Shown here in pieces: positions 45,711 to 56,100 of a DNA stretch of 64,000 nt (its first letter is position 1; each line of letters starts with the position of its first letter). A program made the position numbers and the translations under genes. The DNA lies in contig NZ_CP036291.1 of NCBI RefSeq assembly GCF_007750855.1, positions 3,410,001 through 3,474,000 on the forward strand. Direction: 5' to 3'. Under the pieces are notes generated by a model. The model searched no databases, had not been told where the DNA came from, and was given only the letters and a program-made list of their open reading frames with translations. Origin of the DNA: Pirellulimonas nuda. Lineage in GTDB: Bacteria; Planctomycetota; Planctomycetia; Pirellulales; Lacipirellulaceae.

Positions 45711-47078
45711 ATGAGTGCACCGCGTTCCACGGCGCCAGATTCGGTCTCGTTGCCGACGTCTGACCGACCAGGCGAGCAGTTACGGGTGCTGATCGTCACC
45801 GAGAACGCTTCGCAGCGACACGGCGGCGAGTCGATCCTGCCCCTGCACTGGTTCCTAGGGTTGCTGAGGGCGAATGTCGACGTGCGGCTGCTGATGCACG
45901 CCCGCCACGAGCGCGAGGTCGTTGAGTTGCTTGGCGAGAATGCTTTCCGCGTACACTTCGTGCCGGACACCCTCTCACAGAAAATCCTCTGGACTCTGAG
46001 CAGGCCTCTACCACACAACGTCAAGGTGTTCACGACCGTCTGGTTTATGCACCTGATCACGCAGTTCACCCAGCGCCGCGTGGCGCGACGAATGATCGCG
46101 CAACACCAGATCAATGTCGTTCATGAGCCCATCCCCGTGTCGCCGCGTCTGCCCAGCATGATGTATGACCTGGGCGCTCCGGTGGTGATTGGACCCATGA
46201 ACGGCAACATGAGCTACCCGCCTGGATCCCGCCGCCCGTTGTTCCAGGAGCCGATATTCAGGCCGCTTGCGCGCAGTTTTACGAGCCTGGCGAACTGGCT
46301 CATCCCGGGAAAGCGACGGTCGGCGCTGCTGTTGGTTGCCAACGAGCGGACCCGCCAGGGCCTGCCCCGCAACTGCAGCGCTCGTGTCGAGACCCTCGTC
46401 GAGAACGGCGTGGATCCCGAGGTTTGGCGGCGCCCCGACGATCTCCCCACGCGACCGGACGGCGTGCTGCGTCTGGGCTTCTCGGGACGTCTGTTGGACT
46501 GGAAAGGGGTAGACGTCGTGCTGGCCGTCCTCGCCGAACTGCGAAAGCAGTCCCCGGCGGTAGAGCTTTGGATCGTGGGCGACGGTCCGGAGCGGAAGCG
46601 GTTAGGTCGGCAGGCAGAGCATCTTGGCCTGGTTGGTGCGGTTACGTTCCACGGCTGGGTCGGACAGAACGAGTGTGCGCGGCTGTTGTCGCAATGCGAC
46701 GTGTTCGTGTACCCCAGCGTGATGGATTGCGGGGGCGCGGTGGTGCTCGAGGCGATGTCGCTCGGGTTGCCGGTAGTGGCGCTGAATTGGGGGGGGCCCG
46801 CCGATTACGTCCGGCCCCCATTTGGAGTAGCGATCGACCCGGCGCCGCGACGGCAGGTCATCGCGGAAATGGTGAAGGCGATCCAGAGCCTGACGCCCGA
46901 GAAGAGACGCCGGATGGGAGCGGCCGCACAAAAAGAGATTGCCGATCACTACGCGTGGCCCGCCAAGATTCAGGAGATCCTCGCCAAGTACAAGGATGCC
47001 TGTGGTGCCGACACACACACACCCAAGGCCGAAGGGACCGCTGAAAGCTTATGCGTCGAGTCATCACCGTCAGCCTAG
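45711..47078 (+). CDS. Glycosyltransferase family 4
   Basis: GT-B enzyme of 455 residues. N-terminal LRVLIVTENASQRHGGESIL is followed by VVIGPMNGNMSYPPG, the mid-domain motif shared with the GT4 protein at 11755. The C-terminal domain has LGFSGRLLDWKGVDVVLAVL, LWIVGDGPERKRLG and the E-x7-E stretch in MDCGGAVVLEAMSLGLPVVA, followed by WGGPADYV. The first start of the frame (a GTG at 45696) is five codons earlier; the ATG at 45711 gives MSAPRST. Its 3' end overlaps the next gene by 28 bp. Confidence 0.9.
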   Translation: MSAPRSTAPDSVSLPTSDRPGEQLRVLIVTENASQRHGGESILPLHWFLGLLRANVDVRLLMHARHEREVVELLGENAFRVHFVPDTLSQKILWTLSRPLPHNVKVFTTVWFMHLITQFTQRRVARRMIAQHQINVVHEPIPVSPRLPSMMYDLGAPVVIGPMNGNMSYPPGSRRPLFQEPIFRPLARSFTSLANWLIPGKRRSALLLVANERTRQGLPRNCSARVETLVENGVDPEVWRRPDDLPTRPDGVLRLGFSGRLLDWKGVDVVLAVLAELRKQSPAVELWIVGDGPERKRLGRQAEHLGLVGAVTFHGWVGQNECARLLSQCDVFVYPSVMDCGGAVVLEAMSLGLPVVALNWGGPADYVRPPFGVAIDPAPRRQVIAEMVKAIQSLTPEKRRRMGAAAQKEIADHYAWPAKIQEILAKYKDACGADTHTPKAEGTAESLCVESSPSA

Positions 47079-48007
47079 GGGCTTCCAGCCTGCCGTACGC
47101 CGCCCTCTGCATCGGCAGCCTTGCCGACAACCTCGTTGCAGACGAGCAGATCCGCCTCCTCACGGACACTCAGCGCGATCAGGAGGAGCTCGGCCGGGCG
47201 TTTTCCGCACACCCCCGGATCAAGGTTCTGCTTTCCGATAACCTCTGGGAGGACGATGGCAATCCGATGCGTAAGTACGCGGGGTTGGAAAGACTCCGCC
47301 GCGGCCATCCTTGCTGGCGCAAGCTGACGGACCCGATGCTTTTGGCGCGCGACGGCGACGAGGTCATCGTTATCGATCCCGATGTCTACTTCCCGCGGCG
47401 GTTTGATTTCGAGACCGTCGGGGACGGAACGCTCCGTCTGATGTGGCAAAAACCCAACTGCCTGTTGCCGTTCTCGGTGGTGCAGAAATTATTCGACAAC
47501 CGAGTCGCTATGGCCGACCATGTGGACATCGGCATCGCACAGTACCGATCGCCCCTTGACCTGGATTGGCTGGACTGGCTGGTGGATTCGCTCGGCGATT
47601 TGCCGCCGATCATGCACGTCGAGGCGGTCCTCTGGTCGGGCCTCGCCATGCGTATGGGGGGCGGGTATTTGAATCCGGATCGCTGGCAGTGCTGGTCGAA
47701 CACGCAGTGGAAGCGGGCCCGCAGGCGGGCCGGCGCCTCGCCGCTGCAGATGCTCAAGGGCGAGGACCTGCGCCAATGCCTGGCTTTTCATGCCGGGGGC
47801 ACAGCCAAGTCCTGGTTGGCCGCCCCGGGCGCCGGGGCGTTGCTGAAGCAGCTGGCCGGCGCTCCGGCCGCCCTACCCCCCGTGGACACGACTCTCCTAC
47901 CGTTCGTGCCGTTCAAACTGGAGAAGTTTCGGTGGCTGCGGAAGCGTGCCTCGATCCTTCGATCGCTGGGATACTACAAGGTGACCGGAGGCCGTCCGCC
48001 GGATTGA
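47051..48007 (+). CDS. Putative GT-A glycosyltransferase (GT8-like)
   Basis: Product of 318 residues. The N-terminus (RVITVSLGASSLPYAALCIGSL) and VIVIDPDVYFPRRFDF, a DxD-type metal-binding motif, resemble nucleotide-sugar transferases of the GT8/Nucleotid_trans kind. VDIGIAQYRSPLDLDWLDWL and VEAVLWSGLAMRMGGGYLNP could form the acceptor side. I do not recognise a precise family. The 28-bp overlap with the preceding GT4 gene indicates joint translation and supports a role in the same glycan. Confidence 0.65.
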   Translation: MRRVITVSLGASSLPYAALCIGSLADNLVADEQIRLLTDTQRDQEELGRAFSAHPRIKVLLSDNLWEDDGNPMRKYAGLERLRRGHPCWRKLTDPMLLARDGDEVIVIDPDVYFPRRFDFETVGDGTLRLMWQKPNCLLPFSVVQKLFDNRVAMADHVDIGIAQYRSPLDLDWLDWLVDSLGDLPPIMHVEAVLWSGLAMRMGGGYLNPDRWQCWSNTQWKRARRRAGASPLQMLKGEDLRQCLAFHAGGTAKSWLAAPGAGALLKQLAGAPAALPPVDTTLLPFVPFKLEKFRWLRKRASILRSLGYYKVTGGRPPD

Positions 48008-48079
48008 GCGGCGGCAGTCCACCCTTGAGGCGGCCGCGTCGTCGCTTCGGGTGAGCAAGAGAGCCTGCCGGCTTGGCAT

Positions 48080-48330
48080 GCGAAGATCGGTCCGGCGGCG
48101 CCTCCGTGGTGTTCGACGTGTTCAGCCGCTGGGTCGTCGGCTCGGTGCTGAACGACTCGCTGGCGACGCCGCCGGCCTCCGGGGCCTCCGGGGCGTCGTG
48201 GCGGGCGATCCAAAGAAGAAGTCTGGTGGGCGAGCTACTGCTCTACAGCGACCGCGGTTGCCAGCACACCGCGGACGCCCGTCAGAAGACGCTCCAGGGG
48301 CGGGAATGCACTTGCGGGGAACAGCGTGGC
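48080..48330 (+). pseudogene. IS3-family OrfB fragment (integrase core)
   Basis: The frame starting near 48073 reads VVFDVFSRWVVGSVLNDSLA and LLLYSDRGCQHTADARQKTL, corresponding to the first and second Asp of an IS3/rve integrase core (usual forms VxDLFSRxVVGW and LLHHSDRGSQYAS). The region between is shortened, and everything before and after is lost. It is not the same element as the intact IS3 at 37560. Confidence 0.7.
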
Positions 48331-48356
48331 GGCACGCACCGCGGCTACGTTCCCGG

Positions 48357-49265
48357 CTACGCATTGATAAACGCTAACACCTGTTGGGCAAAATTCAGGT
48401 TGGCTCGTCGGCACTCCTCGAGCGCATCTGGATACACGCGAGCAGACTTCAACGAGCAGTCTAAGTCGTCATCGAGGAAGGCCGGTTCGTGTCGAAACTT
48501 CCTGAATTTTACGGAGAAGGGATCGAACACGACCGCCCTGCGTCCCATGAGAATCGCCCAGTAGGCGCCGTGATACGAGTTGGTCACCACCGTCTCTCCA
48601 GACCCTAGGAATCGAAGGATCTCTGATAGGACCGGCGTGCTGTTGTTGGACATAGATGGAAATCGGGACAGCTGCTTGAGTCGGCCTTCTTTCGTGTGCC
48701 ACGCATGATGATAGACCACGACCTCGTGCTGGACCGGGTACTCAAGACTCAGGTCCGGAAGCATGCAGCTTGCGCACGGCACCCACCCGTACTCAGCTTG
48801 ATCGTCCCTCAGGCCAACGAGTAAACGCTCGCTTCGGAAGCGTGGGGATTGGTCCTGATGCAACGAGCGGTCGTTGAAGCCGGCGCCCCACACGACGACC
48901 TTGCCCGCCTTGAGCTGCATGATCTTGTCAATCTGACCACTAAACGCGGTTCTGCCCAGCAACCCGCCACCGCCGATGACGATGGTCCCGTTGGTGCTCT
49001 CGATCCTTTTCAGATCCCTCCGCGTGAGGGACCTTATGTCTTGCTTTCTCGAATGTGTTAGGAATCCAAAGTACCGCTGGGGAGCCGAAAACCAGTCGCC
49101 CAGGTTCGATGGGTCAACGCGGTACACACAGAGAAGCGAGCGGTCCTCCGGCAGCTCCGTTCGGCGAAGCAGCGGTTCGCTCAAGCGGCGCAGGCTGGGG
49201 TTTCGTTTGAGGCGATCCCAAGAGCTGAAGTTGCGGATCCAGCCGCTGAGACGATTTGGTTCCAT
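48357..49265 (-). CDS. Polysaccharide pyruvyl transferase family-like protein
   Basis: Product of 302 residues from the ATG at 49265. VYRVDPSNLGDWFSAPQRYF near the N-terminus, GTIVIGGGGLLGR and ETVVTNSYHGAYWAILMGRRAVVFD near the C-terminus match the pattern of the CsaB/polysaccharide-pyruvyl-transferase family (N-terminal GNxGD, GGGGL, and SxxHGLxxALLxG). Family members add pyruvate ketals to sugars, giving negative charge to the polymer; some are plain glycosyltransferase-like. It lies 52 bp after the GMC oxidoreductase gene on the same strand. Its stop at 48357 lies close to IS3 debris. Confidence 0.75.
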   Translation of the reverse strand: MEPNRLSGWIRNFSSWDRLKRNPSLRRLSEPLLRRTELPEDRSLLCVYRVDPSNLGDWFSAPQRYFGFLTHSRKQDIRSLTRRDLKRIESTNGTIVIGGGGLLGRTAFSGQIDKIMQLKAGKVVVWGAGFNDRSLHQDQSPRFRSERLLVGLRDDQAEYGWVPCASCMLPDLSLEYPVQHEVVVYHHAWHTKEGRLKQLSRFPSMSNNSTPVLSEILRFLGSGETVVTNSYHGAYWAILMGRRAVVFDPFSVKFRKFRHEPAFLDDDLDCSLKSARVYPDALEECRRANLNFAQQVLAFINA

Positions 49266-49317
49266 CAAGATGGGTCCGTCCGGGGTCCTGGAGCGTGGAG
49301 AACTGGAGTGAACCCCA

Positions 49318-50925
49318 TTAGCTGAGCCGCTCCTTGACATGATCGGCCAAACGCAAGGCAAGTGCAATAATCGTCAGCGTCGGATTGAACGTGCCCCCGG
49401 TGGGGAACACCGAGCTGCCCGCCACGTAGAGGTTGGCGACCCCATGCACGCGGCAGTTCTCGTCGACAACACCCAGACTCGGGTCCCGATGCATGCGGGT
49501 CGTCCCCATGTGGTGCTGGTCCCCACGCATATCGCTTGGCCATTCACGCTCGTCGTCAGGAACGGTCGACCTTAGTCGGCCGAATCCGGCGCGGCACAGC
49601 TCCTCCTCCAACAACCGGTTCCCAGTGGCGACGCCGCGTCTGTCTTCCGCCGTCAGCCGCCAATCGACCGCGACCTTCCGCAGGCCGAACACGTCGAGGT
49701 CGTCGCCAAGCCGAACGCGGCTATCCGGATGCGGCATCTGCTCGGCCGTGCACTTCAGGGGAATGGACGCCATCGGCGCCGGGGGCTTATTGCGGCCGTA
49801 GAAGATCCGGCGTGCGGTGTACCTGGCGAGGCCCGGGAAGGTCCTTAGAACTTGTCCCAGATCACGCAGCGTCTCTGCGCCGTGATCGGCTCGTTCCTTC
49901 AAGTCGGACCACTTCAAAGGAACGAGTCGCGAGAGTGCATCCATCTCGGGGAGTCTTGGGTATTGGAACCGCCACCTTACGTTCGGCAGCTTGCGTTCAC
50001 GCCTCGTTTCGTCGGAAAGGCTGATGTACGACACAAACCGCCGGGCGCCGCTGCGATTGTATTTGGCGCCCTGCTCGCCGGTTTGGAACGTCAGGTCCGC
50101 GTAGGGGTCGGCGAGATCGAGGAAGCCGCCCGAGTACTCCAGGTGGAGCATGAAGAACCGTCCGACGAGGTCGTGCTCGTTTCCTAGGCCGACGCCAGCG
50201 TCGTTCTCGGAGAGCAAGAGCAGGCGCGCGTTCTCGATCCCACCCGCCGAAAGCACGTAGATGCGCGCCCGGATGGTGAAGCGACCATCGGGGAGGACGC
50301 CGACATGGAGCTGTCGCACGGCGCCGCAATCCTCGCTGGCGTCGAAACGCAGCCCATTGGCGTGCAGGTAAACGCTCAGATTCTTAGATTTTTGCAGTTC
50401 TCGCTTGTAGTGACGCCCAAACCGCGTAGCCGCGGCCTGCTGCAGAACCCGGCAAGCGAGGTGCGGGCCGCGGAACGGCTCGGGGATCACGCCCGGCTCG
50501 AGACCCCAATCGGCAAGTGCATAGCCAGAGGGGCCGAGCCTGAGGACCGAGTGCGCCCGCGCGTACCACGGCTCGAGGTAGGACAGCGAGAATGGCCAGC
50601 CGGAGTACGGGACGCCCTCGCGTGCTTCGAAATCAAGTGCATGCGGCATGTCGCACCAAACGCGGCCCCAATGGTTGGTCGTGCCGCCGAAATAGCGAAG
50701 CCGCGAGGCCCGGAATTTTTCATAAGGCCGTCCGATATCGCTGCCTGCATACAGATCCTGCGTGGCCTGCTCCATCTTGGCGCCGCCGCTCTCGAGCAGG
50801 ATCACCCGGAAGCCGGAGTTGGTGAACTCACGCGCCAAACTAATCCCCGCGGCGCCTCCCCCTAAGATGCAGACCTCGGTTTCAAGGACGGTTCCTGTCG
50901 GCACCGAACGTGCGTCTATCAACAT
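49318..50925 (-). CDS. GMC-family FAD-dependent oxidoreductase
   Basis: Flavoprotein of 535 residues. The FAD-binding motif is CILGGGAAGISLAREFTNSG near the N-terminus, followed by ILLESGG and FGGTTNHWGRVWC. YVLSAGGIENARLLLLS and, at the end, HHMGTTRMHRDPSLGVVDEN, then VANLYVAGSSVFPTGGTFNP, are the GMC C-terminal signatures with the active-site His. These enzymes oxidise alcohols, often sugars. In this setting it may oxidise a sugar residue of the exopolysaccharide or its precursor; that is inference. It is probably transcribed with the pyruvyl-transferase-like gene. Confidence 0.88.
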   Translation of the reverse strand: MLIDARSVPTGTVLETEVCILGGGAAGISLAREFTNSGFRVILLESGGAKMEQATQDLYAGSDIGRPYEKFRASRLRYFGGTTNHWGRVWCDMPHALDFEAREGVPYSGWPFSLSYLEPWYARAHSVLRLGPSGYALADWGLEPGVIPEPFRGPHLACRVLQQAAATRFGRHYKRELQKSKNLSVYLHANGLRFDASEDCGAVRQLHVGVLPDGRFTIRARIYVLSAGGIENARLLLLSENDAGVGLGNEHDLVGRFFMLHLEYSGGFLDLADPYADLTFQTGEQGAKYNRSGARRFVSYISLSDETRRERKLPNVRWRFQYPRLPEMDALSRLVPLKWSDLKERADHGAETLRDLGQVLRTFPGLARYTARRIFYGRNKPPAPMASIPLKCTAEQMPHPDSRVRLGDDLDVFGLRKVAVDWRLTAEDRRGVATGNRLLEEELCRAGFGRLRSTVPDDEREWPSDMRGDQHHMGTTRMHRDPSLGVVDENCRVHGVANLYVAGSSVFPTGGTFNPTLTIIALALRLADHVKERLS

Positions 50926-51043
50926 TGATCACTGACCTCTTTAGGTCCATCCGGGTTTCTCGTGGGTAGACCGCGAGTTTCCCGGGAAAGGAGAGCCCAT
51001 GCAAGACAAGGACTCGTACCGGCGCCCCAGGAGAGCTGCAAAG

Positions 51044-51757
51044 TCAGGAGTTTAGCAGTTGGAGGCGTCGGACTGGGCTCCAGGCGATGTGGTCGGCGGC
51101 GGCCCTGACGGGCAGGTCGGGGTTGGAGAGGAGCAGGTGGATCGAGATGGCCGCGTTTACGATCGCCCAATGGCGGGCCCAGCGGCGTGCCGAGAGGCCG
51201 GGGCGGCGGGGGGGAGGACGGTCTTTGCCCCACCAGCGGTCCTGCAAGAAGTGCAGGCCGTGCTCGATCCGCCCGTGGCCGCGGACGCGCAGCGCGATGC
51301 GGAAGCCGGGCAGGCCGAGCGTCTCGCGGAGGTAATCGGCGCTCTCTAGATCGACCCGCACACGGCGGATATCTTCCAGCACCCGTTTGATCGGTGGATT
51401 GGGCGGCGGGGGGGCGGCCCCCTGCTCACGGCTCGTCTTGGCCGTCTTGCGGTCCACCGCCACTACCCCTCCGCTGGCCGCGTCGGCTAGGCGGGCCCGG
51501 AGCCACTGGTCGAGCGCCTGCTGGAGGTCATCGACGCGGCAGCGGGGGAGCGTGCGGCTGATCGTTGTGGCGCAGGGGGCGCGTCGCGGTCGAATCCCAG
51601 CGGCTCTTTGAGGCGGTCCCAGTGGACCGTCACCCACCGCACCAGCACCTGCATCTCACGGATCCGCGCCAGCATGCCCAGCAGCATCAGCACGACCATG
51701 CCCGCCAGCGGATGACGCAGGCCACGTCGGCAGCGGGGCTCCTCTGGGCAAAAAAAA
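51044..51757 (-). pseudogene. ISAs1-family transposase, frameshifted and internally deleted
   Basis: The minus strand reads PRCRRGLRHPLAGMVVLMLL, then LARIREMQVLVRWVTVHWDR, and after a frameshift DDLQQALDQWLRARLADAAS with VVAVDRKTAKTSREQG. Following a large deletion the end is RVRGHGRIEHGLHFLQDRWW, then the C-terminus. These are the conserved pieces of ISAs1/H-repeat transposases (family form RxHWxIENxLHWxLDVxFxED). About half of the usual 370-380 residues are left, in two frames. It marks the left edge of the IS-rich island. Confidence 0.8.
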
Positions 51758-53199
51758 CGCCTCCAGAAGAGTTACTGCATGCATCGCCAAGCTCCTTCAA
51801 CCAAGAAGTCCCCCGGCAACGCTTTCCTACGCCACTCCCCTCAACGCGGTTCTGGGAAAAAAGACTTCGCAGTTCTTTTGCCCGTTCACCTCGAGCGGTC
51901 GGCACAACGCCGTATGCAGCTTGGCTGCACACACTTAAGGGCCGTTGCAACTCTTGAAACATCCCAATCAGCGCACGGTCAGCACCTACTCCGCCATCCG
52001 GGTTCGGTGACTGCGGCAGTACAGCACCCGGTTCGTGCGTGCGCCGATCGCCGCACCACCGTTAGTACCTCTACGGGTTCGCTCACGCGGGAGGCAGGAC
52101 GATGTCCACCGAATTATTTGGGCCGCGACCAACGGGTCTGAACGGCGACAGCGAGGAGCTGTTTGATCGACCGTCCACCGTAGGCTCCCTTGCGGACGGC
52201 GGCCGCGGCGCGGCGCCTCCCACCACGGCCGGCGACGCGGCGGCCCCGAAGCTCCGCGGCCGCCGCGTACGTCCCAGCTGGAGGGTCGACGCTTGCAACC
52301 TGCCGCACTTCCTCGTGCGCGGGTCCAGAACCTTCTTCGGACCGCTCTTCCGTAGCGTCTCTTCCTCGATAAGGGATATGGCTTCGCGCTTCTGTGCGCT
52401 CAGCATCAGTGCCGTCGCTGCACGCTCCACATCCGACCCCTTCGACAGAAGAAGAGCGAGCACCGCAAATCTGGTCAACGGGCTCTACGAAGGCTCGTCG
52501 AGCCCAGCGCCGCACGGCTCATTCATTACTTCCGCTTCCTCGTTCCGCCGGAAGCGAAGGTCGAAGAGCAAGAGGAGCCGGTCTATCGCATGCTTACTCC
52601 GTTCCGGTGGCGGATCCTTGGCATTCTGCGCAGGCTATCGGTGAGACGCGACCGACGATCTACGCCAAGCTCAGGCTACGAAACGATGCGAAAATCGGCG
52701 TCCTCCCCCGAAAGCCACGGTGGCGTCGTCGTCAGGTTCGCGCTCCCGAGCAATTGGCAGATTGTGAGGCTTCGGCAAGGTGTAGCGACGCATTCGCCGG
52801 CATTTCAAGTATCCGAGCCCGGCGGCACTTCGCCGATCGGCCCCACGGCGTCGCCGGCCCCCCTCGAAAATTTGATTGCCCCACTCAAATTGTATAATCT
52901 TCAACGCCTCGTGCGGCGTAAGCATCGCACGCATTGATGTTCCGGGGAAGACATTCGGAGTCCTCTGATGGGAAGTGCAAACGCGGCTCGGCGCCACGCC
53001 CAACAATTGAACCCTTCGCTGGCAAAGTGTGCGCGATTGTCGTCTGCCGGCGCGGCGGTGGATGCCCCGTTGGAACAGCGAAACCGGGCGGTGGTCAAGG
53101 TGGCCTAACGACATCGGCGAGCGGCAGCGCCCGCCGTCCGACTACCTCGCGGTACTTGTAGCGAACTGGTTATCGAACCCAATCGAGAAAGGAATTCCG
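51758..53199. other. Island leader region without a clear gene
   Basis: About 1.4 kb before the large conflict protein. The plus-strand frame 52102-52644 begins with a good ribosome site (GGGAGG, 7 bp before ATG, MSTELFGPRPTG), and its first 70 residues have plausible composition. Further on it becomes Ser/Arg-rich, as if frameshifted; I could not assign it. The other frames overlap each other. The promoter of the large gene should lie here; the region after 52860 is AT-richer. Confidence 0.4.
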
Positions 53200-56100
53200 A
53201 TGTCGCACGAATCCTCCGCGGCTTCCCAGGCTGTCCGTCTCGGCGCAGAAGATGGCCAAGACGAGGTCGCTACCCAACTCCGAAGGCACCTCGATGAAGA
53301 CTTTCATGCGATTGTGCGAGAAGCATTCCAGCTTTGGTGCGGCGGCGGCCGGTTTCAAATCGTGAAGGACTTTCAGGGCGGCCATAGCGGCGCCGCCGTG
53401 CTGAAAGTGGATCTCTCCTACGAGCCGGGTACGGAGGGAGAATTGCCCGGCGGCGGCTATATCCTGAAGGTTTATCGACACAAGCCTTCCTCGGAAGACG
53501 CCACTGAGCGTAAGCGGCACGACGAGGCGACCGGACTAACGCACGGCGATGCCATCCGCATCCCACAACTCATGCGTGAGCATTCCGCCGAGGACGAGGG
53601 CCGGACGAGAAGCGTGCTGCTCTATCAGATTGCCGGCGAAAGCTCGACGCGACTAACGACACTTCAGAACGCCGCCCATCAACTCCACGAGTTCAGCGGA
53701 GGGCTTGCGCTTGGGATCCTCAGGCAATGGGCGCGTGGGGCTGGAACTGCGATGAGCGGCCGCGAATTGCTCGAGGCCTGGCTGAAGAGCCTCGATCGTA
53801 GCTCGCGACCCAATGTTCACAAACTGATCGAGGGCGTGTTCGCCGGCAAAGCGCAGATGTACGCCGCCGGCAAATCTCTCGTCAATCCGCTTTGGCTCTA
53901 CGCCCAATGCGGCGAAGAAAACGATCGGGAGGTGCACTTTCCTGGGTTTCTGCACGGTGACCTGCACCTCGAAAACGTGCTGGTTGAACGCAAGAGCGAA
54001 GACGATCCGCCGTTCTGGCTTATAGACTTCGCGCTTGCGAGGAACGAGGCTCCGATTGGTTTCGACCAGAGCTACTTGGAGGTCTCGTTGATACTTTGCT
54101 GCCTGCGTGATCCCACTCCAGAGCAGGTCGCCAATTTGTGCGACGCGGTCGAGCAGGCGCCGGGCAAGGAGCGCGTCCCCCACGACAATCGCGGCCTGCT
54201 GGAGATGCTACGCGGCGTCCGCGACGCCATCGCGCGGTGGCACGAAGAGTCAGCCTTGGGACGTTCGGACGAGGTCCGGCGGCAGTTTGTCCTGTCCCGC
54301 GTGGCCGCTGGACTCAACTGGGCCGACAAGGACGGCATGTCTGAAAGCAATCGCCTCGTGGCGCTGTACTACGCCGCATGGAACGCGCGTCGCTACGTGG
54401 AAGAATTCATTCCGCAAGTGTGGCAGCGGCTGCAGGATGGTGACACCGCGGTCCACGACGTGCAAACAAGCGCCGATGAAGCGGATCTATGGCAGCGCAT
54501 TTGGAACGCCACAAGCGGCTTCGACAGCAGGCAGACCCGGTTCGTGTTGATAGCCGACCGCCAACTGCCATCCGAGCAACTCCGCAGCATCGGCTTGCTG
54601 CCGTGGTCGGCAGTGATCGACCTTGATGCGGAAAGCGATGAGTCGGGGCTGCATCGCTCGGCCGTCGACACGTTGAGGCGCCGCCGGGCGGTGCGAGAGT
54701 TCAGCCTGGCCGGAGAGCTTATCGACTTCGACCGCGGTACTGCTTGGATGATGGCGGCCGGCTGGAAGAGGCGCGGCGAGGCTGTCCCCTCACTCGACGA
54801 TTGGCGCGTCACGCATCGGAGGAACGTCCGCGGATTTCTGGAACGCTTCCGCGATTCGGTCGGCTCGATGCAGACCGTCGTGGTCATCTTGCCGCGTCTC
54901 GACGACGGAAGCGCCGACGACCGTGAGAGGCTCGACCTGCTTGCAGACGTGGTGAACGAGGCTTTCGGCAAATCGGCGTCCGTGATTCAACTTGGGGCGC
55001 ACAAGCCGCTCTCGCCCCTCGTTGTCGAGCATATTCCGCTGCAGGGTTCGCTGTTCCTGCGCAATATCGCGGACATGTTTGGTAGCGAGCGTGCCTCCGA
55101 GAACGTATCGCTACCCAGCATCGAGGACGGCGACGTCGAGATCTCGATGGAGAGTCTCCGTGAGTTTGAAGAGGATCTGGAACTCCTGCATTCGCGATTG
55201 CTCAGCGATCCGGAAGGACTCCCGGAAGAAGGCGATTCAGAGTTCTGGCGCGGCAGCCCGCCCACGTGGCACGACATTAACGCCAATTTCGACGTGCCAC
55301 GCGACGCGGAGGCGTCGATTGAGAAGCAACTCCGCGCGGCGCTTACCGACCGTCGCATCTACACAGTGGAACTGCGGCACCAACCAGGCTCGGGCGGCAC
55401 GACTCTTGCCCACCGTTTGGCGTGGAATCTGCGGAGAGAACACCCCGTCGCCATCTTACGCAAGCGATCCCAATACACCGCAGATCTGATCGGGAAGCTG
55501 TTCCACACGACCGGCCTGCCGGTACTGTTGGTCGCGGACGCTGGCACGATCACCGACGCGGAACGACTCGACCTGATGAGCGACCTGCGGGATCGAAACT
55601 GCCGCTTGGTCATGCTCTATGTGAAGCGCGTCTTCGGATCGAACGCGGAAACGGACGAGGGCAAGCGCACGCACGAGCGGAGCAGAGTCGACTTGAGCGA
55701 CCCGATGTCGGAGCGTGAATCCGGCAGGTTCTTCGAAGCCTTCTCGTCGTTTACAGACGACAGCCGACGCATTTCCGAGCTCAAGAAGATAACCGACGAG
55801 AAGGACTACCGGCGGTATCGGTCTCCGTTCTTTTACGGCTTGATCACTTTCGAACGCGATTTCAAGTCCGTTCAGAATTTCGTTCGGGCCCACACGAGTC
55901 AAATCAGTCGGAATACACGCGAGGCTCTTGAGTACCTTTCGTTGCTCACACGATTCTCGAAGATCTCCGTTCACGAGAGCCTCGTCAAGCGATTGATGAA
56001 TCTAAGGTCGCGCAACTTCGCATCGCTGCGCGAAGCGATCGGCGACGGGCCGTGGGGGCTGCTGCTTTCGCAGGACGGCCGAGTCAAGATCTTACACCCC

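Noticed and set aside
52102-52644. Plus-strand frame with a good ribosome site
   Set aside because: Composition turns Ser/Arg-rich after about 70 codons and no family is recognisable; kept only as a remark in the leader region, not as a gene.
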